A stretch of DNA of 64,000 nt, taken from Paralvinella palmiformis. Taxonomy: Eukaryota; Annelida; Polychaeta; Terebellida; Alvinellidae. Below the pieces are notes generated by a model, which made no database searches, was not told the origin of the DNA, and saw nothing but the letters and a program-made list of their open reading frames with translations. Shown here piece after piece: positions 11,760-25,000 of this stretch; the stretch's first letter is position 1, and each line of letters opens with the position of its first letter. Location: assembly GCA_025642065.1 (NCBI GenBank), contig JAODUP010000464.1:248001-312000 (forward strand). Direction: 5' to 3'. The translations under genes and the position numbers were made by a program.

Positions 11760-14058
11760 ATATATGTATCCCATGTGGATGACTGATTCTTAATGCTACC
11801 TGTTTCTGTGGGATGTTTCAGCTATCACTAAAAGATTTCACTCTGATCATATTGTTTCCTTAGGGACTCAGCTGTAGTTAAAATGCTTAGGTTAAAGAAA
11901 GAAATCACTCCCCTTCAAGGCCTCATCCAGCCATACCTCAAATTACTACTGACACACAACATCACCAGACGAATACATCAAACAATTATTAAATAACTCA
12001 ATCTTTTTCTGATTTTGGTTGGTAGAAATTGCCTAGTGTGAACAGGACATCCGCTTTCCTGCTAGCTGTGGCTTTAGTCAGAGCAGCTACGTCTTTGGTC
12101 CACTTTTTTAGCTTCTGAGTCGCCATACAGTGATAATTCCTAGTTGCAACACTGCATATTGGTAAGGAGGTTTGAAATTGTAACCACCAATTCTGGAAAT
12201 TTTTGGGATTGTTGCATATGAGGTCAATTTCTATTCGGAACATGCAGGTATCAAACGATGAGTAAATGAGTTTTGTATTTAACTGGTCACAACTGGATCC
12301 CAGCAAAGAAACATTTTGAGGTACTTAGATAAATATTTGGTTCTGTTTATTTTCACTCAGTAATTTCCACCATACTTATAGCTGGGTAGAGTCATGTACT
12401 GACACTGACCTCATCAACATATATGTGTGTTTTGATATAGTCATATGTGAACCTAAACCTAGAGGTTGACATTTTGCTTGATTGCATGTAAAACAAGATA
12501 GCAAGTTCGCAGGGTCAAAATTTTGATTGCTGACACAAGTGGCAGCCAACTCAAAGTAATCCATATAAACACAAACATATGATATTTCTACCGCACACAA
12601 AAAACGCTTAATCATTAATGTATGTATAACATGAAAAATATAAATGATAGTGTGATCAATTAAGGCCATGATTTGACTTAGTCTGCATTCTATGATTATA
12701 TTCGGTATTGAGTACTAAATTTCATCTGTTTGTAATGACCTATATAATTTGAGTTAATTGTAATACCATTTCTTTAGTACTTTGGGACATAATACTGAAA
12801 TTTTGGGTGGGACTCATTTTGTTATCATTTGTGATTTATTTCATCATCAATTGGTATAATAATGGGATGTCATTCAGAGAGTGGAAGAATTTCAATTCAC
12901 TCGTGATGTTATCATGACAATAATGATGGGTTACAAACCACAATAACCGTGACTCCCAATGAATTGCTACGTTCCTACTGTCCTAAAAAACTTATTTAGT
13001 ATTATGTCTTTGAATGGTTCCTGTTGATATGGTTGCTGTATTAAATCTTTATTATTATTTGTGAGATTTTCCTAAGGATTTTACAAATGACTATTTTGGC
13101 CTTCAGCTTGTTCGGTCTTAATATTTCATCTATCTTTATTATATGAAGCATTTACATGTCGGAGATACAGCTTGAGTAAATTGTACAAAAAGTTGGTTTA
13201 ATTGTTGCTGATATGATATATGTGACTAAATAACATATCGCAGTGCACAAATATCCAGCTGATTGATATTTTTTGTTGCCAAATTGAAACTAACGTATGA
13301 AATTTTACAGCATTTATATGTTGATTTAAAAGTGAGGATATCTGTATTAAGTGAATACATCTAGTTGGTATGAGGCATTGAAGAATGATAAAATATGGGT
13401 GTATCTCCTGATTTGGATTTGATTCATACAGTAATTAATTTTTAGGTAAAGTTGTGTTGAGTTTTATTTGTAAACATTAAAGTTGGTGTACATAAAGGCA
13501 AAACTATCTTTCTAATATGTTTTTTTCCTGAGTGTGTGCTTACAAATCTGGTTTTGTATTTTTAGAATTCATTCTAATACATAAATTTTAATATCTGTTT
13601 TCCTGTTGCAGGGTCCAGAGTGTTGCAGCGACTACGCTATATCATTCCATTATGTACCTCCAAACATGATGTACGTCTTTGAGTACTTCATCTATCACCT
13701 GAAGCCCTATGGCATTGCTTCAAGTATAGTGCTGCCACCTGGTAAGAAAGAACAGCAGCATCCAGTCAGCTCGGCCATGTTGAACACGAAGCCATCAACA
13801 CCAAGTGTATCGGTCCTAGGACACACCACAGCATATGTGTCAACTGTGAAGAGAGTGAATGGTGACATACTATTTGACCCTCAGTCACTGAATAAAAATA
13901 CGTCGCCCAAGAAAAAGGCTTTATTGAAGGGCAAAACTAAATCTGTTCATGGTAAAATGAAATATATTGACAAGTTGCTTCGTAACAACAAAGTTGAAGA
14001 TGGTTTCAACAAAAAAGACTCACCCTCTCAAATAAAAGAGATACTGGCCCAAAGCTAG
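4389..14058 (+). CDS. C1GALT1: Glycoprotein-N-acetylgalactosamine 3-beta-galactosyltransferase 1 (core 1 synthase, T-synthase)
   Basis: Exons 4389-4635, 10656-11329 and 13612-14058; phases 1 and 0 join cleanly to give 455 codons plus stop. The enzyme transfers galactose from UDP-Gal to GalNAc on Ser/Thr in the Golgi, forming core 1 O-glycans. Exon 1 encodes a short cytosolic tail, a membrane anchor (about residues 12-32) and the stem. Exon 2 encodes the GT31 catalytic domain: VLCWVMTSP near its start, [13 protein letters not shown], the metal-binding DDD in [13 protein letters not shown], the SGGAGYVLS block, EDLELG with the presumed catalytic acid, and PEHHLIPG. Exon 3 carries the family CCSD motif, with SFHYV and [15 protein letters not shown]. 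After about residue 355 the tail is Lys- and Ser-rich and longer than usual for the family. The start is the first ATG of the exon, just before the anchor. Intron 1 (6 kb) is full of repeats. Confidence 0.95.
4711..4900 (+). mobile_element. tRNA-derived SINE, family S1
   Basis: The head resembles pol III boxes: A box TGGTCTAGCGG and a degraded B box (tttcgaatc; GTTCGAATC in the 9187 copy). A shared body follows, with a tail of ATC repeats. Other copies: 9187-9375 (+), 21204-21391 (-), 34911-35108 (-), 63448-63637 (+). It lies in C1GALT1 intron 1. Confidence 0.85.
4901..7139. other. C1GALT1 intron 1, AT-rich
   Basis: No exon recognised. It contains a G9 run at about 5511-5519. A single half-copy of the MITE C end (taagccaagattccatatac) lies at about 6098. 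Confidence 0.6.
7140..7640 (-). mobile_element. MITE family B, partial inverted copy
   Basis: The palindromic core AGTAGGTACTCCGAGTACCT (7175-7194) and the flanking text match, in reverse, the interior of copies at 9960-10258 and 50799-51084. The stretch 7440-7630 is the reverse complement of sequence within 39700-40010. That places both in a longer variant of the family. End repeats are missing here. Confidence 0.5.
7335..7950 (+). repeat. Intronic direct duplication of about 120 bases
   Basis: 7335-7460 and 7830-7950 share long stretches in the same order. Examples are 'ctaaatagca', 'attacagg(c/t)atgct', 'ggtggtgtcacagtgttgtg' and 'aatgctcac'. The two copies lie about 490 bases apart. Confidence 0.7.
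8115..8292 (+). mobile_element. tRNA-derived SINE, family S4
   Basis: The B-box-like GGTTTGAATCT at about 8188 is followed by a body reading 'gtatttgtgggatgtttag' and a tail 'gtcccaggtgagaccagtg' ending in 'aataaacca'. The tail recurs elsewhere in the window. A less clear relative lies at 41905-42075. Confidence 0.55.
9187..9375 (+). mobile_element. tRNA-derived SINE, family S1
   Basis: Near full-length copy with A-box-like TTGTCTAGTGG, B box GTTCGAATC and a tail of ATC repeats. It lies in C1GALT1 intron 1, in the same orientation as the gene. Confidence 0.85.
9957..10258 (+). mobile_element. MITE family B copy
   Basis: The right end is intact (ATTGACCCCATGTC, 10241-10254) while the left end is degraded. 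The interior has the family's 'ggaattggaattga' motifs and the palindrome around GGTACTCCGAGTACC. Confidence 0.7.
10549..10650 (-). repeat. LINE/SINE 3' tail abutting a splice acceptor
   Basis: The text 'agcgccttagagta', 'atatagggcgctatataaa' and an ATT-rich tail resembles the 3' end of the LINE relic at 31660-31740. It ends within about 10 bases of the acceptor of C1GALT1 exon 2, so the insertion supplied part of the intron end. Confidence 0.45.
11330..13611. other. C1GALT1 intron 2
   Basis: GT-AG intron with a long (TA)n at 11707-11764. Open frames on the minus strand (11998-12306 and 12376-12669) have no recognised similarity or splice context. Confidence 0.6.
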
Positions 14059-14580
14059 CATAGTGCTAAAAAAAAACACAAAATTAATTAGGCGTATAAA
14101 TGTTGATGTGTCAAGGGTCAATTTTAGTATTATTTTTACTGTGTGAATTACACTGATAGTTATTTGTCTTAATTACTGATGTATCAATGTTAATAATTTC
14201 CAGCGTTCACATAAACAGACTTGGTGTGCCATGGTGAAGATCATTCAATTGGAATCTTCACAACTCATTATGTGCCTTCTGCTTGTCTAGTTCTGCATAG
14301 ATCATCAAGTGACGAGAACCTTGGTAACATGTATATACACATAGTAACTAACAAATTGTTGAAGCCTAGTACCATCTTCATGTGTTTGTTATCTGACTGT
14401 GTTGATGTGGCCAGACTGCTTTGTTCTGTGCGCAGTTGTGTACCATCTTATCAACTTTAGAATGTGGATCGTTATGTTGAAACCATCGCACAGCCTGTGT
14501 TAACTGCTGTGAGCATACCTGTGATTGATATAGCTTTCTTTTGTTGAAATAATGTTTTTAGAATAGATTTACTTATTGTG

Positions 14581-14618
<38 letters not shown>

Positions 14619-15080
14619 TTTTTATTGCCATATCTTCTTTTTTAAATGTGGGAACCTGGGATTACTGCCAAGATGTGATGGTTTCTTCCATGTTTTGTGC
14701 AGTATTCCAAAGTCATTGTATTAGTTTGTAAACATGATGTCATTCCACCTCAATGTTTATTTTTACCTTTTTTTCTAACATTTAATTGTAGATATACACT
14801 GTTTCCATTGTAGAATTTGTATGGACCTTTCTATAGGATGATGTTTTTAAATGATTAATCAACTAATGATTGATGTTTTTAGCATTTACCAGCTTACACA
14901 GTGAGTTTTAATGAAGATTGTGTTACCTGTTATATTTGTATTCTAGTTTTGCCAGACCATTTTTGATGGCTTCTGATCCATTTTATAGTAAAAATAGTAG
15001 GTTGTTTTTACATAAAACGGTCTTGACCATTGATTTTTCTCAAGAAAGATGAATATGGGTGAAAATGTGTTGATTATACT

Positions 15081-15122
<42 letters not shown>

Positions 15123-16310
15123 TTTATTCAATAAAGCACAGAAGACCATTGACCCATAGTACAAAATGATACAAATAGAATGTACATGCATACATACAAA
15201 TATATATATATATACTTATGTACAAATATATATATTATATAGAAGTATTATGATATTCGTTTTAGTTTGGCCTACAATGTATATCAGTAAAACAAACTAT
15301 AGTTTGGTTTATATTAGGTTTTGCTTAGAAGTGTTGCCTACCATCAGTTCTAACTGTTTTGTATAAGGTATGGAGCCACGAGTGAAGCATTTTATCCTAC
15401 AACTTACCCGTCGCATTTATTAATGTCTTGTACCTCGTGTTGGTTTGTTGTTGCAGCTTTGGCTGATGAAGGTTAGCCAATCATGTCCTTCATTCTTTAG
15501 CAAGTCAAAGATTTATTTATTTGTACTGATTCCTGATATCATGTGGAACTAACCTATTTTGGCTGGTAATTAAATTTCCATCAATACGGTGCATGTAGAC
15601 TGAAGTTTAAGCTAGAACATGGCCTGCAGTTAAAGACCACTAGCTTGGTGGTTCTTATGTCCTTATGGTCAGTTGTAGCAGATTCTGGTCTTCATAAAAA
15701 AGAAGTGTACAATTTGTTTGTGAGAATAACAATTTTTAACGCAGGCTTGTAATTAAAGAAAATATACCTCCATTTATCAGTGATCAATGTTTTGACATAT
15801 TTTATACAAAATGAAAGCTCGGATTCCCTTGTGCACTCTTCACAACCAGTCCTTTCATGTGACAGAGATTATATTAAATGTGAGGCTACAGTGGTGTGTT
15901 GATGCTGTGCTATGCCAAAAGTGTTACATTTGAATGTTTAATAAGGAATTATGTGTGAAGTGAGTCTTTTTACAGCAATGTCATAGATATATTTTTAGTC
16001 AGCATATTGCCTCGGATGATTAGTTATTCACTCACTGAAGTGCATCTGTATTCTATTGGTGTGTGCGTGTGTTCAGTAGCACATATATTCTAGCACTATC
16101 TTGTTATTAAGAGTGAACACATAAGACAAAGTGATGTATAAACACTACTATTGAGAAAGATGTGTAACCCAGTAGACTTGTACTATATACATATACACTA
16201 TTATTTCTATATAGTTATTTTAAACTTGTTGATATTTCCATGTGACTTCTAAATGGTCATAAAAGATTCATTTATGGAATACAACATGGAAGTAAATAAA
16301 CCATATACCA
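14059..16310 (+). other. C1GALT1 3' UTR and downstream
   Basis: No further exon follows the TAG at 14056-14058. AATAAA signals lie at 15130-15135 and 16295-16300, so the transcript may have 3' UTRs of about 1.1 or 2.2 kb. Two TA runs lie within. The extent is inferred. Confidence 0.45.
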
Positions 16311-18150
16311 CAAATATTTGTTGTATTTAATCCACAGCAAGAGGGCGATCTTTGCTTAGGCAGTAATATTTCTTGATCATACTGGTATATAATACCAGCA
16401 TACTCGTGCTGGATATACGTGTGGTATAGTAGTGACGTAAAAAATGACGAATTTTACATTCGTTTTAATCGCCAAATTATCTTTTTATAATACAATCAAA
16501 GATGAAAAAGACCTATAAAGCACAGACTGATTCAAAGGTTCTGTTCAAGGTCATAAACTCTTTATCTATATATCCAATCTACAATTATACATATTCAATA
16601 GGTGTCGCCTGCCTATTTTTCTGAGGAAGGGTTAGTACGAATGGTGTTGTTCGACTGATCCAACAGGACCCAGTAAATAATGACTAACTTATCACTCCAG
16701 GAGGGAAGATCATTCATATTTTACTGTGTACGAGTGTTGTTTTTTGGTCGGCCAATCACCGTGATTTATCTGCAAAATAGACTAAAAGCAATTTAATTCA
16801 AATGTAACAATTGGGTGGAAAAAATTGGGTTGTAGGAATGTGCGGCCGTATTTGGTCGTAGTAATGAAATACCATCGCTCTGTTTATCAAATTTTATCCT
16901 CCGTCCATATATTACAAATGTGTACTACTAGTTTGTTGAAACTGTCGTCTGATTTTAATACTGTATACCAATAAATTATGATATAACGTTTGTATTAAAG
17001 CCTTCATACTAAACTTTACCCGCCCCTCTTCCGTATTAACTTCGCTATTCATATCAAGTGATCATTACTGGGACTTTGTATGACATTTTTAGCTACCATT
17101 ATAAGGAGTTCGCCATCGATCTTTTGTTATCTTCTCATTTGCTCTCGTCTCGCTGTCGACATTTCGAAAAGATCTGATGTCGACATCTGTATGTATGTTG
17201 ACGCCTGTCAGTTGAAACTATTATTTAATATGTCCCCCCTCCCCGAAACACACGAGGAAGGACTTTGGTGTTGTCCCTTGCCCTCTAGATCGTAGAAGTG
17301 AATCCAAATGTTGTCTGATTCTGTGAGGTGTTAATTCATTCTTCAATAAACGTTTTAGGCCTGATATCAGATTATCCTTTGGTAGAAATATTTCGTATGT
17401 CCGTGATGGACTTATTTGACCCTCTTACTGGGAATGAAACGTTTATTGAAGAGGCACTCAAATCCTTCCTATAGCTCGTCAGACAGTGTCAGAAGTTTTC
17501 ATAAGTCCCAACTAAAAAGAATGAAATTATTTGTCACGACAATCTGCGGATGAAGGTGTTTACAGCAACGAACATGTGGGAATTACTGGAAGATAAGTAG
17601 GTAATATTGGCCCTTCTTAACCCGTCTGTTCCATTTGATTCAGTTGACCATAATTATTTCTTGTATCACAGAATTTGATTATTAATTGGTCCTTCGGTTT
17701 TCGCAGTGTACACGCGTCCACAATTATATAATTAAATGGTGTCGCTGTTTCTCTAATCGTATTTTATTTCTGAGTGTCTGCATTGTAATAGGCGCATAAG
17801 TTAATATAGATTGATATATAATTGTCAATTGTCACATGGGATATAAAGAACGAAACAAGAATAAAGTGTATGTACGTTTTGTTTTTAAGGGAATGTCCGA
17901 TGTTCTAACATTAAACCATAGAGTGTCGGATAGAAGCTGAAACGATAAGCAGTTACGTAGGTTTCTCGACAAATCTGATCCGACCATCGGTGCCTACACT
18001 CAGCCAAACAAATTAATATCCTATATAAAGATCTGAGGAGACAACTTTAATGTCGTTGGCCAACTTCGGTTTCGACAAACCGCTTACATATTAAGATTTT
18101 TAGGGCGAAGATTCTCTTGGAATTCGATGCGTTCGAACTGAACCTTATCC
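16311..18150. other. Intergenic, nothing recognised
   Basis: Moderately AT-rich unique-looking sequence. No coding exon, SINE or inverted-repeat element was recognised. Confidence 0.5.
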
Positions 18151-18369
18151 CGACGTGATTGTCAATGATTATTTGATCGACGAAATCAAAACAAAAATCA
18201 TTTCGGGACTGATGGTGTCCAACTTTGATGAACTGCGCAAAAGTCACACCCTTATTTGGGGAATACGGTCCGAAGAAAGATATTTTAGAGAGAATAAAAC
18301 AACTACTGGCCCTCATCTCGAAGATGACCGACATACTATCCAATACCGTGACTGGAAAGCAATGACATA

Positions 18370-19330
18370 GGTAATTCTTGATTTACAGACTGCCTTTGAT
18401 ACTGTGTGTTGTAATATTTTTACGGGAATTTTAGACTTGACTAGCTTCTCTCATATCGTTCTGAGATGAAACAGCGTACATAGATGCATCAGGACGTCAA
18501 AGCTACAATCACTTTCATGTTCGGTTTCACACGAAGAATATTTTTGTCGTAGCCTTGCACATTGTCGTTTATATACACCTACTTGGACATATAACACGAC
18601 GTCTGTGTGTAGATGGTACGCAGCTCTATCGCAGAATAGACATGCAAAATATACTTTATTATGAAGTTGTCCGAAATTATATGATGAACACGCAGCAGTA
18701 TTTGAATGATACCTGACCATGCTGGCATAACGCCACCCGTCTTCGTGTCGACATAGACATACTCTCCACGTCAGTGATGTTATAACATCATCAAGCCAGT
18801 TCGTTAAGAACCTTGCGGTAATATTTAGAATGTCTGGAAATCAGCTTCCATACCAGTCTGAACCATTAGCCTTCCTTCCCCGAAGTTCCATTTAAATGAT
18901 GATATCGTGATCACTTCCACATAAGTTCATCACATCGATAATACACTATTGCAACTTTCGGTTCATAGAAACAGCGTATACATGCAGAACTGTGTTGAAC
19001 ATCTGGTGACAGGTACCCGTAAATACTATCACAGATACATGTTTCAGCGAACATTTTCACTGGATGCTGGTCGAGCAACAGTCCACATTCACAATTCACA
19101 TTGTATGATCTAGACCCGGTATATATTTATGTGCTTCAGCACTATTGAAACAATCCGTAAAATTGAGGTCTGTTCGTTTCGTTGTGTTGGCGATATGAAG
19201 AACCGGACTCAAATCAAATACAAATGCTACTTTCGATGTAACAGGACCAAGTAAATGGAATCACCTCTCTCTGTGTACTGAAGAACGAGAAAAGTTAACC
19301 TTTTCATTTCGGTTTTGGTTCACTTTCTTT
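18370..19330 (+). pseudogene. Highly degraded LINE reverse transcriptase relic
   Basis: Stop-riddled + strand frames still read VILDLQTAFDTV (18371 on), the reverse transcriptase motif A style of CR1/L2-like LINEs. Farther on are VKNLAVIFRM, HKFITSIIHYCN (the family's FITSRIDYCN) and GPSKWNHLSL (the family's AP-LWN-LP). The order matches the 3' half of such elements. Frameshifts and stops throughout show it is dead. Confidence 0.6.
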
Positions 19331-19699
19331 ACTGACAATCAGCGTGTTGTAGTTATTAAGTACTCATTATCACTGTCATTGCTAACCACTGATTCTCTCC
19401 ATCTAGGTGAGTGGTTCGTATAGCATCGATGCTGATCAAACCAGTTACGTTTAAGAGATGTTTCATCTGCACACATCATTTTCCTTTGGTTAAACAACCC
19501 AGATGTGACCCCCCTTTTCTCTCTGTTTGTTTGTTTGTTTTTTTTTATGAGTGCACGGACATGTGCGAGTGCATGCGTACATTTCCAATCGATGCTCAAA
19601 GCAGTGCTGTAACATTTTACTTCAAATAAATACTTATTGTCAGCATTCTAACTTTACCTAACAACAATATACAATTAAATGACACTGATTACGCAAAAA

Positions 19700-19850
19700 G
19701 ACAAACCAATAATATTTTATAATGACGTCATTATATTGACCTATGTAGGTGCAAATACTGATTGGTAAACACCAAGTACCGACAAAATCTGCAGGTTAGT
19801 GATTGGCGCTAGTAGACCACGTGGTAAAATAACGACTGAAGACTTCACAT
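19700..19850. promoter_or_regulatory. Promoter-like motif cluster
   Basis: It contains CCAAT (19706-19710) and an 18-base perfect palindrome, TATAATGACGTCATTATA (19718-19735), with a CRE core. An inverted CCAAT, a TTGGCGC and an E-box CACGTG (about 19818) follow. No adjoining gene start was identified. Confidence 0.3.
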
Positions 19851-19952
19851 TAATAACTGTGTTTTTAAACTATTCTAATATCGTTACTGTGTTATAATTT
19901 AGGGAAGAAAACTCTAGTGATTACCCTGTGTTTGTTGTATGTTATTATATTA

Positions 19953-19994
<42 letters not shown>

Positions 19995-20484
19995 TAATTA
20001 ATTCAAATAAAATACAGATTGTCTCGAGATCAAAACATCACTGAATGTTACCGATGATCCGTGTGATGTTGCCAGTTCACTGTTTGGATCAGGATAATGC
20101 CACTCTTCCGACAGCCCAATATTCCGACATGCCTGTTGTTCCGACACTGACTATACACTCTCGTAGAAAATACTTTATCGTGGATAAATAGAATAAATCA
20201 GATACACTTCGGGTGGTTTTGGATACCACCGCTTCTGTGATCATCATCAAGGCACGTACAATGACGTATATAAATTTGAACAATAATTTTTTTTATCGCT
20301 AAAAGTAAGTTTTAACGGGTTAGTATGTAGAATATATTTAAACACATTGCTAGTTCGCGGTTAGACATTCGATTTTGGTGCGAAACAATGAGATTTGCTG
20401 CAAAAACTCGGAATATTGGACTGTCGGAATAACCTGTATGGACCTGGGTCGATGCGCTCGTCAGATGGCACTGTTTCTCTCTGG

Positions 20485-21881
20485 CTATTTTACGTCATTC
20501 TGGGATGTAGTCGTCTCTCCATCTGTTCTACTAGCGTGTTCCATGGAGACGTATGTGTGTATGCTAACCGTGTCAACGTCACGATCTTTCGATGATGACG
20601 TCTCCTCGGCGTCAAAATCATTGGAGTAGCCATCAATTCTGTCGGCGTCATCTGATTGGCTGAGCTCGTTGGCGGACGTCACGTGGGGATTTGGTGTGGA
20701 CGTTTCCGAGCTGTACCGGTCGGCACTAGTAGCACGTGAAGTGGCTGTGTTACGATCATTGTCGGTTTCCGGTTCCTCCCCTTCCACTGAAATAACAAGA
20801 ATGATGGTGATGATAACTGTGATGATGATGGTGATGATGATGATGATATGATGGTAACTGTGATGATAATAATGATGGTACTGTTTATGTTGTTGTAGTT
20901 TGTAATATTAGTGGCTGGGAGTAAATGAGTGAGTCAGTTTGTGAGTGAGTAGTTTTTGTTTAATCTTAGATGTATAGTCGAGGAGCCACTCCCTATGTAC
21001 ACATCCTACAGACACGGGTAACAAGGAGTTTCGAACCCACAACAGCGTCCTATCAACTGTACTATCGAAGTGCCCATGGTTGGTGATGGTGCTGGTGGCG
21101 AGGATGGAACTATCGGTGATTTTGGTGATGATCATTATGGTGATGTTGGTGATGAAGTCGATTAAGGTGCTTAGGGTGGTGTTGTTAATGATGAATGTGT
21201 GATAATGATGATGATTGATGTTTTACGGTCACTTTTGTGCACATGGTAGGCTAAACGGGCCGATCTCCCAAGGTAATGAAACGAAGTCAAAGATGAACCA
21301 CCCTTCAGATATGCCCACGCCGAGATTTGAACTCAGGTGGTAGTGATATGCGGTCCAACGCGCTACCAATTAGACCACAGAGGAGCCTCAACATCTTCCT
21401 CATAATTGGACCCTCAGAACTGATTTATTTGAGATCGGAAATCGTCATTTTTTAATTTATAGCGGCACACGATCATTAGTATCGTCCAAAACAACTATTG
21501 GTAACAACAACAGCATCAACAACAACAGCAGCATCATCAACAACAATAACAACAACAGTAATCATTAGACCACGGAGATGATGAAGACGGGAAAGTCAAA
21601 TAAGAAATAATACCATTTCGACATAAACAACGAGGTAGGTACTTACATATATGTTATGAAGATATGTGATGAGTAATTACAGGTGAACATTTAAAATATG
21701 CTGCACTTTTAAATCCTGCTCACAATGATCTGATATTTTATGATGGTGGTGATGATGATAAATTAACATTACCACTATTAGTAAATGAAGTCTCCCTGTA
21801 CAGATTCTTGTTTCGGTTATTCTGATCTTGTGTCTGTTGGCTAAACTTAGGCTTCTGTCTCTCGCTGGTCATAACTCTGGA

Positions 21882-21921
<40 letters not shown>

Positions 21922-21972
21922 TGTACATGCGTTCTTAAGTATTTTGGACGTACGAACACACGCGCGTGAACT

Positions 21973-22009
<37 letters not shown>

Positions 22010-25000
22010 GGTGTTTGTCAAAAAAAAACTATCAACACTCACTTTGAGTTACTTCCATTTTCTGCTTTTTTCGTTGCTTTCTTTTCTTCGATCTTCTTTT
22101 TCTGCAAAATGTTATTTAGAAAACAAATCTATCTATCTGTCTATCTATATGATATCTATCCTCAGTGTCTAACGTATTACCATTATTAAAGACTAGTCAA
22201 AAGGCACACGCTTATGCATAAAGCTGTGCTAAAAAGGCCAATGAGAGGAGAGTTAATTAATCTGTTTTAAGATTTGACACAATTCGTGATAACGAAAGAT
22301 GGGACTTAATTAAGTGCTCAAACATCGACATCTAACAACAATGTCTTTTGGGTCTGTCATAACGTATCATAACCAGACAATGCGTTTATATTATCTCCTT
22401 GTGACCAAAACAAAGCAGTTCTATTTCATATCCAAGTTTGTGTATGACTCATGACAATGAAGAAATAGTTACAGGGTCACTGAACGTCATGTTTCCGAAC
22501 AATGAAATACGCCTTCTTTTTGTAATCAAGAGAATCATGGCAATTTCTCCACAGTCATAACTATTGTCATTCATTAACAATACGTGCTGCTTAATGATGG
22601 CGAATAGACCCATTGCATGATGACGCCAAAAAACAGGCGGGCTTTGCATTGTGGGATTTATAAGGGGTCCACTGAGCGATAATACCGTGATAATCCCGCC
22701 ATTTTAACCATAAACGTCAATGTTCCGGATCTGTTATAATCATGCCAAAAACTAACTCCTAGAAAATCTACATTGATGTTTCGGATATTATTTGCGAATT
22801 ATGGATCTTATAGTGATAAGTCTTTTTCTAAAACATATTTTACAGAGTATAGCTCATGCCTGACCACAACCTTCAATACTAGTCGATATGATGTTACATA
22901 ACGTTTTATATCAATTATGTTCCGATTTAATTATGAAATTGGTCATTTACATAAATAATTAAACGATTGTTTGCCAATTCCTTCAAATAAATATACCACA
23001 CACACACACACACACACATACCGAATGAAGATGCTGCAGTCTTGGACTGTTCTCTCTGTTTCCAGTGTGTAAGCCTATTGGAGTAAATGATATGTTATTG
23101 TCGATTCACATAAAGCGATCTTGTACAACGGACAACTGTTAAATTAAAAAAGGCCTTTGACTCAAACTCATAGACTATAGGTGTGATGTACAGAGTCCGT
23201 ATGTAATCACACAGACACCATCGCTTGTTGAGCAGAAAATCTCTTCACGCGATTTCATATACTGCTCCCCAGATACATGGGCTCTTTCAGCTAGAAAGGT
23301 TCTGCCTTAATCAATACATTTTCAGATTTGAAATCTATTAGCTAGGGCTGGATTACGACCTTTTGGGGCCCATAGGGTAATGAGCTTATGGGACCCTTAT
23401 CTCAAATTTTAAGACTGAAAATTTATTTTAAGTTAAATTAATTATTCAGCAAAGCAAAATATTCAAATATTATTCTCATTTTTCAAAAACATTATATTTG
23501 AAAATCTTTTAGCGGCCCCCTAGCAGCCTTTACTAGCCTATAGGATCATCTGGTCTTGCTGGGAGCCCATCATAGAAAAATCGTAAAGATTTCTAATTGT
23601 ACATATTTTAATGGTTTTCTATTTGGGTTAGTAACTTCGTCAACCGACAAGCTAACTCATTAAACTCGCTCACGGTACTCAAATATTCCTGGCATTTTAG
23701 AATTCTAGGACAACAGACATTATTCATAATGCATGCGCACAGAACAGTAACACCTTGCTGCCATTTGATCCTGAACTAGCAGTTGAGGAATCGACGTCAT
23801 TAACATAGGTAACCCAGATATGAGCACGTAATAGACAATATCCGCGACGCATGCCCAGTCCGTGATCCAGACATCATTAAACATAACGTAAAAGTTATGT
23901 TTTGCTAACAGATAAGATTACTTGTATGGTGAAAGTCAACTTTCATCATTCGAGACGGCTGAAACTGGGAAGTAATGACTGTCTGACTCCAAATCACATA
24001 GTATGGCAATACGCTAAAAATATATCCTGAAGAACAATAGGAATTCAAACAATAGGAAAATATTATTATCTTAAATATTTAAGTTTCATTATAAGTCTCT
24101 TGTTCTAACAAAATAACAAAACTGTCGTTGTTTAAAACAGTTTTATTCAGACCTTCCAATATGGTTAATAACCATTCATTTTTCCAATGGCTGTCTGAGT
24201 TACAACTTTTCACTCATACACTATGGTGCTAAATATTACACATTACAATTAAGAGATGGTCATTTGAAACTACAGTTATGTGTGCAATCAAATATAAAGT
24301 TAACAGTTAATTTTTGCCGAACAAAATGACATCGTCGAGTTGGGAATTGTAACAGACACGTTATCAATATACAAAGCATATTGTGATCTCCACGATCTCA
24401 CGATTGGTAAAAGGAATATTTTTATCAGATGGCACAGCGAGCCCGGTGAAACGCGACCCGCAAACGGACATTTGCTAGATGGCCCAGTCATCGGGGAGAT
24501 TGTCTATCGAGACGATTTTCAGTTTATGACGTTGTCAGACAGTTTTGCGTGTTAATATGAACCAGTACACTAATAGTGGCCATTCCTTAATGCAAATAGG
24601 ATGTATTACCTTGATTGTATAAGATATTTTCAACTTATGCATCCAGTGTTACTGCCACGTATCCTATGCATGCTAGCGCGAACATTTATCCCATGGCGAC
24701 ACTCGTCAAGAGCAATTACACCTGAAGCTCTTTTATAGTTTTTATTAAGCTTTGGCATTAATGGCATCTGGAATTTATGGTTCCAAAAATTAGTTGATCT
24801 CTTTTACGAGATCGTTGTCGTGTCTCAAAAAAAACCTTGAAATGTCATGAGTAGATTCTATAGCTTTTACTAATAATAGACCGATTCAATTACCCCTAGC
24901 GCCATCATGCGGCTGAATTTCACACTACGATCTCGGGTTAGAAGACCAAGAATCACTGTGATGCATGGCAGTTTAAGCGTGTAGTGGCAGATAAATGTCT

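Noticed and set aside
14221..14460. 79-codon ORF after C1GALT1
   Set aside because: It lies in the 3' UTR with no similarity. Probably chance.
24300..24555. Overlapping sense and antisense ORFs (71 and 63 codons)
   Set aside because: No splice context fits the minus-strand gene's phases and no family is recognised.
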